NCBI RefSeq assembly: GCF_000003605.2 | Contig: NW_003151253.1 | Span: 389,684-411,611, forward strand | Length of the DNA: 21,928 nucleotides | Reading direction: 5' to 3' | Source of the DNA: Saccoglossus kowalevskii | Lineage: Eukaryota > Hemichordata > Enteropneusta > Harrimaniidae | Shown here: one piece after another, positions 1-11,600 of the stretch | How the letters are laid out: each line of letters opens with the position of its first letter | Position numbering within the stretch: position 1 is the first letter of the stretch | Notes under the pieces: model-generated | Seen by the model: only the letters and a program-made list of their open reading frames with translations | Databases searched by the model: none | What the model was told of the DNA's origin: nothing | Translations under genes and position numbers: made by a program

Positions 1-1951
1 TCCAAAACTTGGTGGTTTCCCCAGACTCGCAACATTTTTTTTTTGCCTGAAGCAAACAGTAGTTGAATGAATTTAATGCAAATGAGCACTCCACGAGATT
101 TGCATATACACTGGTGATCAAAGCATATGTGAACAACGATTTTCAAGTTTGCTGCTGCTATAATAATGTTTTTACATTACAATAAATAGCCTATTATTAA
201 CAAAATGCAATATTAAACAAATTATTGAATTGAAATTCGCAGCATTGCCCGTTTAAAGTCAGAATTTGAAATAAAAGTACACCAAATGTATGCAAAAGAT
301 ATGTCGCTAGGATACAGTATTCGAAGTCAGTTTTGACAGGTTTTACTAAAATAAAAAGTATTACAAAAAACGAAAACAAAAAACACGCATAAATAAACAC
401 ATGCTTTGAATATCACAGTGTACAATAATTCTAGTACACAAAGCGACGTGCAGCCAAGATCAATGGCTTTCCTACACTTTGCACCTATACATCAAAAACA
501 CACAAATTTATACAAAAATAATTTATCATTAAACACTTAACCAGATCGAACATAAAATAATCCAAAAGATTAAGCTACAGTCAAAATTCCACTTCTCATA
601 GTGCACCACAAGTTGTATTTATGCACACAACCATATATGGTATGTGATAATTTGCCTAATTGGGAAGCAGGGATTGAACAACCAACTCTGAGAATGACTG
701 GATCTATTGAGCAACAGATTTGGATTTTGCTCTATTTGTAGTGAATCTCCACTAGAAGCACACGTAAAACAAACTTTAATTTACTGCATTCTAGACTATT
801 ACCGATAGAAAAAATCATTCTGACCAGCCTAAATTAGTCATTTATGCATGCACCACTAATAGAGCAAATATGGTACTCTAAACTCAATGCCAAGAACATC
901 CAGTTTTAGTTGCTCTCAACTTTCAAGTTCAAAAGTAAAATTATCTAAATCACTAACACTGTTTATCAGAACTGTGCACGTAGGTAGGGAGGCTCACACA
1001 ACCTTGAATGGCATAACGACAGTGACACGTTTTCATGCTAAAAGCCAGTTGTACGTACGTACGCATACAGACAATATAATAACTCAGAATGTTATATTTA
1101 CGAGTCTTGTTTTAGTAAAATTTAGTTTCTGACATTGCAACAGTTAGCAATGTTTATGTTGTGAAAGGCGTACAACATGCAATGTACAAAATGTAGGTAA
1201 AGACCAACTAGAGAATCATGGGATACGTACATGCACAGTTCAAACGGCAGTATCGCTTTAAAAGAATCAACAGGGATAAGTGTAGACATGTATGCTTGTT
1301 TCACAACCTGAAATTTCCATGACGTGATGGGACACATTTAATCACTTAGAAATGTAACCCAAATAAAAACACAGAAGCAGAAAAGCTTGTTTTGATCACA
1401 CTAGAAGTGCACTCATCTTGCAAGTTTGTTTACACAGCACATGCATTTACAATACAGTAAATAGGGGATACTTTCAGTCGCAGAGAGCGCCCCCTATGTA
1501 TGAATATAGAGAATATTCTCAGCACCGACTAGAGACAAAATGCACATCGAACACTGAATGCATAATCATTAAAACTTTTCAAACTATGACATTATTTTTG
1601 GAGTAGTCATTACAGGAAAATATGAAAATATACAAAAGAGTATAAATAAAATTACAAAAAAATGTTTTTGACAGAACTTCTCAATGTTTTGTTAAACACA
1701 GTGAAAAAATGTGGTTGATTATAATTGCCGAGTCATCTCAATGAAAGATAATATTAAGTTTTTGAAATCCCATGTTCTCCATCTATGCGACACAATAAAA
1801 CTGGAAATGCAAGTCACACATAGCCACATACACACAATATGTCATTGATTTCTGTGAATGCCTATCGCTCAACGAATGAAAACAAAGCTTACATATCAGC
1901 TAGCCAATCACAAGAAAGGTAACAAATATTCATATCAGGGTTCATAAAAAT

Positions 1952-2162
1952 TACTGTAAAGGGGTTAATTATTCACTGGGTTTTAATTTGGCTTATTTCG
2001 CTGACTGGAAAATGCGCTAAATTAAAACCCAGTGAATATGTAAAATTTAGCATAGAACACATCATCTAAATGATAAAACCGTGAATTTAAAATCCAAAGA
2101 ATATGCCTGAAATGGCAAATCAGTGAAATTTAAACCCAGTGAAAATTAGTCATTTTACAGCA
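1952..2162. mobile_element. MITE-like element, family B copy 1
   Basis: About 211 bp bounded by TACTGTAAAGG on the left and TTTTACAGCA on the right. The ends are imperfect inverted repeats: each carries a CACTGGGTTT(T)AA-type segment, seen as CACTGGGTTTTAATTT on the left and AAATTTAAACCCAGTG on the right. The interior repeats GTGAA / CAGTGAA words. The flanking TA is decayed to CA on the right. It resembles 4799-5000 and 9673-9880. No coding capacity. Confidence 0.65.
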
Positions 2163-3418
2163 GGTTTTAAATAACAAATGCATTAAAGTAACATCAGCTG
2201 CATTTTTTTTTTAATCGATGTAAAAATGAGAAAATAAACATAGAAGCAAAGAAGGTAGATGCTGACAATATACCGGGTATCTTGTCAGACGGCTTACATG
2301 TTTGATCATAGCAACCACATGGTAGGCTGGAAATTAATTGTTTGAACACAAATTGGTTTCTCATGCATAACATTAACATGCACATCATCTTTCACCTTGT
2401 GTGCATAATTTGGGATCGCTAAAATCATATGCATAAATTTTGACAAAAACAGGCAGCCGACAATGACAAATATTATGGGGAATTCCTTATTCGGTAAGCG
2501 TATAGTCCATCGCCAACCCAATAATGCCAGCTGTAGTACTGAGAGTTATAAAATAAAAAAGTTTGTTCCGTAAACATGCTCCTGAATTCATTAAAGATGT
2601 ACTAATTCTTTTTACTCTAAATTTGTATTTTTATAAACTAGTTAAATGTTAGTTAGTGAAATATTAAATAGATTCTGGATTCTATAGTTTTTTGGCTTTT
2701 TTTAACACGACTATCCAAAAAACGGCAAGATTTGCAAATAATTATAAAAACACTGCCTTAATTAATAACTTTGTTCAACATAACCCCACCCTCCAAAAAA
2801 AAAATCACCGCAATTTTGTTTGGTGTGGTGTTAGCTACCAAATTGAGGAATTTTAGAATTCCAAATTCAGCTTCCTGGCCCACCAAAATTGAAATGGGGG
2901 GGCAGGGGGTCCCCCTCATTTTTTCATGACACAATTCGTCTTTTTCACATGTACTCTCATCAAGATCAGCTGCACAAAAATACCTCAACTAAATTTGTAA
3001 AATTATGAACCATTTGGTGTATTCTTCTAATATTTCTTCGTTAATGTTGGATTAAGTGGACATGTACAAAATTAGGCAGGATCATCTTCAAAAAGGGTTG
3101 GTTTTAATGGTTAAACTTCTATTTCCGATGTCATATTGAAATTAGCACCACAATCTTAATTCAATGTAGTATGGCAGAGCCGGCAGACATTTTAACAATT
3201 TTGTACTAGTGGTTCCCTGCCTCCAATGAAAATTTTGCTACCACAAAAGTTTGTTCTGATGGGCAAAATTTGTTTTAGAAGTTAAGGCTGTTTAGTTTTC
3301 ATAAAATATTTCAACAAAAATATAATTCACAAGACTGTAAAGTGATGTCAGAAGTGTTTAGACTAACTTTTGCATTTCCAAAAAAATTAATGCTTCTGGA
3401 TATGCCTTGTGCAGGTCT

Positions 3419-3755
3419 CCTAAAGGTCACACATCCTGGTACTATGCATGACCCTAAAGGTCACACATCCTGGTACTATGCATGACCCCTAAAAGTCGCA
3501 CATCCTGGTACTATGCATGGCCCCTAAATGTCACACATCCTGGTACCATGCATGAACTCTGTAGGTGACACATCCTGGTACTATGCATGGCCCCTAAAAG
3601 TCGCACATCCTGGTACTATGCACGACACCTAAAGGTCACACATCCTGGTACCATGCATGACCCCTAAATGTCACACATCCTGGTACTAAGCATGACCCCT
3701 GCAGGTGACACATCCTGGAACCATACACGACCCCAAAGGTCACACATCCTGGCAC
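3419..3755 (+). repeat. 34-35 bp minisatellite, about 10 copies
   Basis: The core ACATCCTGG recurs at about 3431, 3465, 3500, 3535, 3570, 3605, 3640, 3675, 3710 and 3744. The unit reads approximately CCTAAAGGTCACACATCCTGG followed by TACTATGCATGACC. Copies differ by a few substitutions (GTCGCA, GTGACA). The array lies downstream of the carrier gene's stop codon. Confidence 0.93.
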
Positions 3756-3883
3756 TTTCTGGGGATATTGCCTTATAGCGGCAATAATTTCCAAATATCA
3801 TATCCTAATTTTTGCTATGTTCAACTACTTGCAATAAGCATACATATACCCTCAAAACAACCAGGATGTGTGACCTTTTGGGG
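3731..3883. repeat. Inverted partner of the minisatellite core
   Basis: The last minisatellite unit (CCCCAAAGGTCACACATCC, 3731 onward) has a near-perfect reverse complement at 3861-3883 (CCAGGATGTGTGACCTTTTG), differing by one inserted base. About 108 bp separate the two arms of roughly 22 bp, so the pair could form a hairpin. Confidence 0.8.
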
Positions 3884-4798
3884 TTCAGTTCTAAGCTTAT
3901 TCAAATTCTGACTGTTTTGAAAAAAGCGACAAAAAACACAGAAATGACCATGAAGAATCCACAAAAACAAAACAAAAATCATACAAATATAAATACAAAG
4001 AGAACACAAACGCCAGTCATTAGTTACACTATGTCTTGTTTGGTGTTGGTCCCACGCAAAGCAAACAGTGGATATACACAATAAACAATGTTTACACAAA
4101 ATTTGGAAGCACGCTGTGAAGCAGCTATGGCACTCAATGCAGCTCGTACACTTTTTATGAAATAATTTCTTGAAACTCATTCCCAGTGATTGGCTGTTTG
4201 ACCAATTCTCAACCCAAGCAGACAGCCACATAAGACGCCATTGAAAAATCACAACTTAAATGCACTTTTTTTTTGGGTAATAGTTTTCATTTTTTTTTGG
4301 GGTCATTCATTCAATGAAATCTTTCGAACAGCAATATTTCAAGAAATTGTAGCACTTTTAATTATCTGCATTTTTACAAGCGAGTCTCAGAATCTACCAT
4401 TAAAGCAATATGGTCATCGCTTTCGGAGCGGTTCAATATGGGCCAATGCAATGTGTAAAACACAAAAATACAAACGTGCACAACTGTCATCCTTAGGTAG
4501 GTTTACTAATTATTTCAATATCAGTGTAACTCGTGAACAACTTGTTTCATTTTTTTTTTTTTTTTGCATATATATATTATGCTTTCCATAAAATTCTTCA
4601 AATAAGCACTACGAGTATCCAAGAAAAAATGCAAATTTTTTTGGAGCTATTAAAAATTTTTTTAACACCACAGAAATTATCCAAGTGATTTGAATGTATT
4701 ATCCGCATATTTATCTGGCAACAATTCCCGAAAACTGCACGCTTTTAGATGGATGCACAGAACACCAAGCAAGATGTCTGGTTACACCACCTTTATAT

Positions 4799-5000
4799 TA
4801 TTGTAAACGCATTAATCGCGCACCGGTTTTTAATTTCACTGATAAGTAAAATCCCCTAAATTAAATCTATGTGAACATGTAGAGTCACAATAGAGCTCAG
4901 TGTTTATCTGCCAAGTTTGTGAAAATAAAACCGAGTGAAACTGCTCAAAACTTGAAAATAGTGAAATTACATGCCAGTAAAAATAAATGCTTTTACAGTA
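4799..5000. mobile_element. MITE-like element, family B copy 2
   Basis: About 202 bp from TATTGTAAACGC to CTTTTACAGTA, flanked by TA. The interior has TTTTTAATTTCACTG on the left and CCGAGTGAAAC / AGTGAAATTACATG on the right, the same word set as copies at 1952 and 9673. It is more diverged than copy 3. Confidence 0.55.
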
Positions 5001-5085
5001 GAGTACCGGTAATTCTATAGTGATTATTAACTACAAATTGTAATTATGTGATCACAATTTAGGAATGATAGAATAAAATGGTGTG

Positions 5086-5181
5086 AAAGAAGTGCTTGCT
5101 TTGAAGAATTTTATGGGAAGAAATGAAATCATAAAAGAAGTGCTTGCTTTGAAGAATTTTATGGTAATAAATGAAATCACA
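5086..5181 (+). repeat. 48 bp tandem duplication
   Basis: Two adjacent units begin AAAGAAGTGCTTGCTTTGAA (5086 and 5134) and continue through GAATTTTATGG and AAATGAAATCA. They differ at only a few positions (GGAAG against GTAAT), so the duplication is recent. It lies 230-325 bp past the stop codon, probably in the 3' UTR. Confidence 0.93.
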
Positions 5182-5411
5182 CTGAGACTGACATTTTTGT
5201 AAAATCTTGCAGATTAATGGAGATGTTTGTCATGGTGAAGACACAATTGTAACCTTTTTTTTCCCCTTCTGACAAAACATCAACACAAAAATCCGGCATT
5301 AAACAAGAGCAGTTGACTGCCAAGCAGGTTGGTCATATACGACACAAACGCAATTTCCCATATAGTGTCATACGACAAGGTCATCACACGTGCGAGTCGA
5401 ATTGTTCGGTA

Positions 5412-5604
5412 TTATTGTGCTGCTGCAGCAGCTGCTACTGGTGCCACCGATGTTGGTTTGAATTTTGGAAGCCATAACCCGAATTTTGATTCTACACCGG
5501 CAAACGTAGCGACAGCCAATCGCATACCACCAATATGGTCAGGATTAACTGGAGGTAAGTCACTCAGGTGTGGCGCTACTTTGCTTTCTGATCCACCAGG
5601 ACGT
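5412..5604 (-). CDS. SLC25A12/SLC25A13: Coding exon 16: residues 616-678 and stop
   Basis: The exon encodes [20 protein letters not shown], then [20 protein letters not shown] and [10 protein letters not shown], ending in a PVAAAAAAQ tail before TAA (5412-5414). It matches the family C-terminal domain ([21 protein letters not shown]), which in the human protein contacts the EF-hand domain. A pure T run precedes the AG acceptor. Confidence 0.98.
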
Positions 5605-8600
5605 CTAAAAAAAAAAATGAAGAAAAGAAATATGTTACGGTTAGATTCATTGCCAGCGTTGGACGATTTCAAATCCTGATATAACACCAGCATGATGGCT
5701 ATAAAACCTTAATTTATTTTAGCTTAAAATAAAATACCTACTCAACATTTTTAAATATTCATAAAATTGGGAGCCAACAAACATTATATCATTTTTGAAA
5801 TTCGTTTATTAAAAAATTATGGAAATTATAAAGGTGGCGGCGGTCATCGCGCCAACATATGCACAAAATATAGGTTTGATATAAACCATGAAGGAGACCT
5901 TCAATGTTGAGCAGATCAATGAATACAAAAAGAGGAGTTTCCAAGGCTTAATTAGGTAATTTTTGAAATGATTGGAAAGAATCAAAGGAATCTAAAAAAA
6001 TCAAGGTAAGTATTTAGTCCAACATAGCATATAGATCAAAACTAGCGTTCAAGTTGGCCACTGAGAGAGTGCACCACCACCTTTTAATAACATTCAGTTA
6101 TCAAATTTTAGAAATTACTTACTTTCCACCAAAATCAATTACAAATTGTCTTTGTAACAATTCATATGTCATTAGAGTAACACCAAACTGTGGAGAAGAC
6201 CTAAACACACGAGCTGTTGATAAAGAAACAACAGGTTAGTTTTGACATACAAGTAACGCTGTATTGATGTAGGGAGCAATACACAATTCTGAAAACTCGT
6301 TGATTTAGGCGTTTTAACTTCCTGCATCAGAAAAACCTGAAAATATTGTAAAATATTTGTTCACAGTAGGTTATCAAACATGTTAACAACAGTTGTGCAC
6401 ATTTTCACCAATAATGTATGAGCTAGAATTGAAGTGAAGTGTGAATATACACTTTTTGCTAATATATGCAAGTTTGAAAAATATTGAGCAAAAGTTACTA
6501 AATATTGCAATGATAACCATAATTATGGAAATGGTATTAAAACAATAATACCTTGCCATTATTCTCATTAACAGCAAGATAATAATTATATGCAAAATTT
6601 AGCATCAACATTTTTGCGGGAAAAATTATGCATATGAATATTTCGATAATTTTTCACAAATTTTGATCAAGATCTGTAGCTAACGGGATTTATGTCAATT
6701 TAGACCAAAAATTATAGAAAAAATACATAAAAATTTGCAAAATGTTACAACCAAAAATATTAACATGAACGATTAACCTGCCACTGATTCGACTTACCAG
6801 GTGCGCCTTTCCAGAATGCCATAAAGCCTTCCTCTTGCATGACTTTCCTGGCACAGTCTATCACACCAGAGTACTGTGTCTGACCAGCCCTTGCAACAAC
6901 TTGCAACCTTGTCTTTATCACGTCAGCTGGGGTGGTCAACGCTGCAGCCGGAGCACCTGAAATTAACACAATAAAACGGTTCATTTATGTAGTACACACA
7001 TGAAGAAGTGAAAATTCTTGCTTATGCCTCGCATGAAATGTCAACACTAAATGACAACTGCATCCATGCCTTTCCACTTATTGTTGTAGTAAATGGATAA
7101 AAGTTGTCAGGACCAATAAGTATAATAGAGGGGTTTTTCTAGAAAAAAACTGCAAGAGGGAGCACTGCAATTCAGCGGTGCCACCAAGTGGGGGAGATGG
7201 GGTTCTCCCGACCAGGGTTGTGTTGTTTTTGATAATTCTAAGTTGAAATGAAACATTCTATGGCTTCGTTGGGGCCAAAATTACCATCAGACAGGTCACA
7301 GTTGAAGACACTGGCCACATGTGATTCCTGGTCAATTAGAATTTTATGGTTGCCAGAGAATCTGCTCCACAGGGTAAGGGGGCGCATGGCCATGGCATGA
7401 GGGCGCTGCGCCCCTGTTCCCTCGTTTAAAAAAAATCCCTGTTTAGCAGTCAAGAACCTAGGTAAATTGTTCACTGGTACAAAAATTTGTACAAAAATAA
7501 CTCAATGTAATTATTCATCTATAAATCTCACTAAAAGTCAGTAAATGTTGCAATATTTAAGTGAGAGTGGAGGTCATACCAGAACCCCTATACTGTAGAA
7601 TACTTTATTGTCACTTGGAATCTATTTTCGCTGAAGGAATGATTCCGTGAAATTAAAATCCAGCGAATATTTTCCTGTATTTCGCATTAAACTCATCAAA
7701 AAATCAGTGAAAATAAATTCCATACAAAACACCCAAAAAGCCTTATCAACGAAAATTAATTCCAGCGAAAATAAAGTATTCCACAGTATCTCACTTGAGC
7801 ACGTGCTTACATTTAGATTTATTTTCTATGGGAAAATTTAAAATGACGTAGTACGAGTAGGTTAATGATTCAGCATACAACAAATTTAGATGGACTTCTA
7901 ATAAAGCAAATACAGTGTTTCTGATTAACTTACCTGCCACTGTAGCCGATAGCAACAACGACAATGGACCATTGACACCTTCTGAATTTGCTGTGTATAG
8001 CTTCATGTGTGCATAGCAAGGAAAGTAAATTGCGGAAAACGGGATATCTCGTAGAAAACAAGCCCTTGCACCCTGAAATGAAACACAATAGGAGATTCTT
8101 TCAAGCGCTCCCGTGTGATTTGAGGTGAAATTGAGCTCTTTGTTTCAGTTTTCTGTAAAAGCATGATGGGAAATAATAGTCAGAGTCATGCATACATCTT
8201 CAATCATTTTTCAAAAAAAAATCAAAATTTGTTGGTAATTTATTCCTTAATTTTGAACCAAATTGACATTATTTTCCATTTCCTACCAATTTTGATCAAC
8301 ATTGTTTGAAAAAGTGAAGACAAATTTATGCAGGATTATTTTACGAAGGACATCAAAAGTAGACTCTCAAATGAATATCTAATGAACAGGTTGGAATCAG
8401 AAGTTTTTACAATGTGGACATTGATTGTAATTATAGAATCCCAGGGATTGACAACAACCCCTTTATTACTCACCTTGTAAAGACCAAAGAAACCCAGGCT
8501 TTTAATGACACTAACGGCACCAATACGTGGACCACTCAATTCACCAGCAACTTGCAGTCGAATTTTCACAATCTCTAGCGGGTTTGTAAACATCACTTGA

Positions 8601-11600
8601 GACCCACCAGCCTGGATAAGAAGAATCATATTATTACACAGAATGTACCCGGTACACAAATGGACGCCAAAATCTTGCCGAGAGCGAGAGTGGATGCAAT
8701 GAGAGAAGAAAACACTTTTTACGAGGCAAAGGTTCTTTTACTCCTAACATGATTTGCGTCTAACGTCTATAGTAGAATGAATTGCAGCCAACCAGAATAC
8801 TATAAAACATGTTAAAAAGGCTACATGGCATTTTAGCGAATTTCACTAAATGCGTGAACTGCCTGAATCTTGATTTAGCTAAAGTGCCAATAATATCACT
8901 TTAAATTAGTGATATCTTGAATTAGCTTGATTGGAACGTTGATTAGTAACACAACCACTATTTAACGCAAAAATTACAATTTTTAGAATTTTTTTTGGCA
9001 AAATTATTGCAAATGCTTTTATGTACACATATAGATACCAATATGAATTTTTCAATTATGTAGTTAGATAATCAAATAAAGTACTCACACATCCACCAGC
9101 TAAGCACTCTGCCCAGAGTGGAATGGTACCATCTGGAGTAGACAGGTGATCACGTACAAAATCATTCATTGTAAGTTTTATAGCTTTCTCAGGAGCAACG
9201 CCGACTAACTGTGGTATGAGACCTAGAGGATAAAATGACATTGGAATACAAATTACACTAGAAAACAAACCAACAAATAACGCACAAGAGAATGCCAATA
9301 TTTTTTAATATTTTCATCACTGTCATTCAAACTTGTCCAGGGTAATAATAATAAAGCAGACAAGCATTATCTGGACTTCTATGCAAGCTTCTGGTAACAA
9401 TTTCCAGAATACGCCGACAAACATGAAAAAGCAAGGCGTCGTCTTTTGCATTGGACTGATTACAGGTCTGGAAGATAAAGAGCCATCACCATCTTATGCC
9501 ACCTTTTCAGTGATTGGCTGGAGAATCAAATCCACAACCTCACAGATGTGATACTAACTCGCTGACCACTGTACCATGCCAAAGGGACTTAAAAATGAAG
9601 ACCAAGCACACACATTGTCATGTTGGCATAATTTTGGGTAAACAGTCCAATCCATGATAAAAATAATTGAAATACTGTAAAACCATTTATTTTCACTGGC
9701 TTTTAATTGGTGCAAATTCACTGCGTTTCAAGTTCACAAACTTGACAGGGAATCAATGAGTTATATTTTTATTTTGCATGTTCCAAATGGCACGTTCACA
9801 TGGATTTATTTAAGTGAATTTATTTTTTTAGGGAGAACAGCGATGTTAAAAACCACCAAATAATTAATGCATTTACAGTAAAACATTATGTTTGATTCAT
9901 TCTATAAACTTACCGCTGTAAAGACCGAGAAATCCTTCATGTCTTATAACTTTTATTGCACAATCATAACTATTTTTATACATCAATTCCCCAACTATAC
10001 TAGTTCTTTGGTTCTGTAGTCTTGTCTTCACCAAGTCAATAGGATAAACTGCCGTGGCTCCCGTAGCTGTCAAAAAAGTAAAACCCATCTATTTTTATTT
10101 TGTATATAAAAGGGCAGGACAAGTTTCATATTGGTTAAGTGTCATTACTGTAAACTTTTTTTATTTTTGCAATTTGAATTGGAATTCCTAGAGAAATTCC
10201 TATGGAATTCCTAGAGAAAACTTTGCAAATAAAAAAAATTTTCTCTGCTACAAAATCTCATGATTTTCACAGACTCGCAGACATTTATCTCGCCAAATTC
10301 AAGTTCACATTACATTGTTTACAAAAAATTCAAACTACACGCTACAAATAACTAAAAAACAGTGTCAACTCAGTTCAGGCAGTCATAAATTACCCACCGA
10401 CAATCAGGCTTGTGGTTTTCAAAAGTGATTTGAAAATATCATTTTTTACATAGAATGGCAATATTCACAAAATTGATTCATATAATCAAAAAACCAACAA
10501 ATCCAAAATTGTTAGGTCCTTGCATATACAATATCAACGAATCAGGCTGGTGGTTTTTATATAGAAGATTTTATTATGAAATGTACAAATTGAAATGAGG
10601 TAACTCCCTAGGGATCTACAAAATGAATATTCACACAATTCAAATAGAACTTTTCAAAAATTTAACGCTAGACACTTGATGGACACTAGCCAAACAGTAA
10701 AATTACCCAATTGCCAGCAGGGATAATTAATATACAAAAGGTCAAGAATTCTGTAAAAGAAACATTGTTCTCAAAGATAAATTTATTGTAAATCAATTTG
10801 TCATTAAGATTACATTGTACCTAACCACTAATGGTCCTTGTACTGACCCAGAAAAGAAGTCACAGAAGCGTTTGTTTGTCTGTTTGTTTGTCATTACATA
10901 CCTCCAGCAATTCCACCAAGGAAAAACCTATATCCAGATTCAGCCATGGCCAAGAAAGGACTACGATGAGTTTCCCCTTTAGGTTGTTGTTGCTGCAATC
11001 GCTTAACGCTTTCATCCGGAGGTTTGATTTTATCAATCTCGGTACCTGTAATGTGTCTGTAATAAAACAACACAGCTAACTATTATAGTACGCCGAACAA
11101 CATTACGCTACAGATTAGAGATATATTTATATAAAAAGTATTAGTGCCAAAATTATTATTTACTCATGTGGAACCAGTTTATTTGTGTGATTCTATTTTT
11201 GCTCTGCCCATCACATTCATAATGCATTTCTAGCACGAAAATGACAATCAGCCATCTTGAATCAGATTTTGAAACACATGCATGTGCAAATGAGTTATAT
11301 AAATGATGTATGTGTAAAGCCAAAACAAAATGGCTACCAGTCAGCCATTTAGAACAAATTTTTTTTTTTTTTTTTGGGGGGGGGGGGGGGCATCAACAAC
11401 CCTTTGTTTAATGGGCATACAAGTTTGAAAGAAATATGACTATGCACGACCGACATCCAATTCCGTAATAGCAGAATTGCTCAATTTGGAAGAATTATTA
11501 GCACTAAAATAACCACAATTCGGCGAACTTGAATTCGATCATGAAACAAATGCATGCACTTATGTACGTGTCAAGTTTAAATGAAATTAACCCAGGCATC

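Larger units (their letters stand above)
1..5411. other. 3' UTR and/or intergenic DNA without a supported gene
   Basis: After the stop at 5412 nothing further can be read as coding on either strand. Open frames here are short, lack family motifs and are crossed by repeats. On the minus strand I found no exact AATAAA between 5411 and 1. The nearest variants are ATTAAA (4828-4833, inside a repeat) and TATAAA (4792-4797). The end of the transcript therefore cannot be fixed. The stretch contains two MITE-like elements, a minisatellite and a 48 bp duplication listed separately, plus long A and T runs. Confidence 0.6.
6957..7933 (-). other. SLC25A12/SLC25A13: Intron 13 with two repeat elements
   Basis: 977 bp, GT-AG, phase 1. 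It contains a GC-richer repeat-like block (about 7125-7445) and a family A MITE (7591-7788), both listed separately. Nothing coding is supported. Confidence 0.9.
9223..9913 (-). other. SLC25A12/SLC25A13: Intron 10 with SINE-like sequence and MITE
   Basis: 691 bp, GT-AG, phase 1. It holds a tRNA-derived SINE-like stretch (about 9400-9585) and a family B MITE (9673-9880). The rest is AT-rich and unremarkable. Confidence 0.9.

Noticed and set aside
3419-3755. CRISPR-like array
   Set aside because: The units are contiguous tandem repeats without unique spacers, and the context is an animal genome.
3821-4252. 143-codon minus-strand open frame, the longest in the left part
   Set aside because: It is rich in Cys, Phe and His with no family motif, no start context and no splice logic. 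The composition is that of translated AT-rich DNA, and it overlaps the inverted minisatellite copy.
5329-5679. 116-codon plus-strand open frame over the last exon
   Set aside because: It is the antisense shadow of exon 16. The minus-strand frame matches the carrier C-terminus.
9513-9585. A functional tRNA gene on the minus strand
   Set aside because: The boxes are there, but acceptor and anticodon stems do not pair and the B box is altered. SINE-like remnant is the better reading.
11045-11046. Second AG as the exon 9 acceptor
   Set aside because: It would put exon 9 out of phase with exon 8 for every available donor and delete residues that align with the family.
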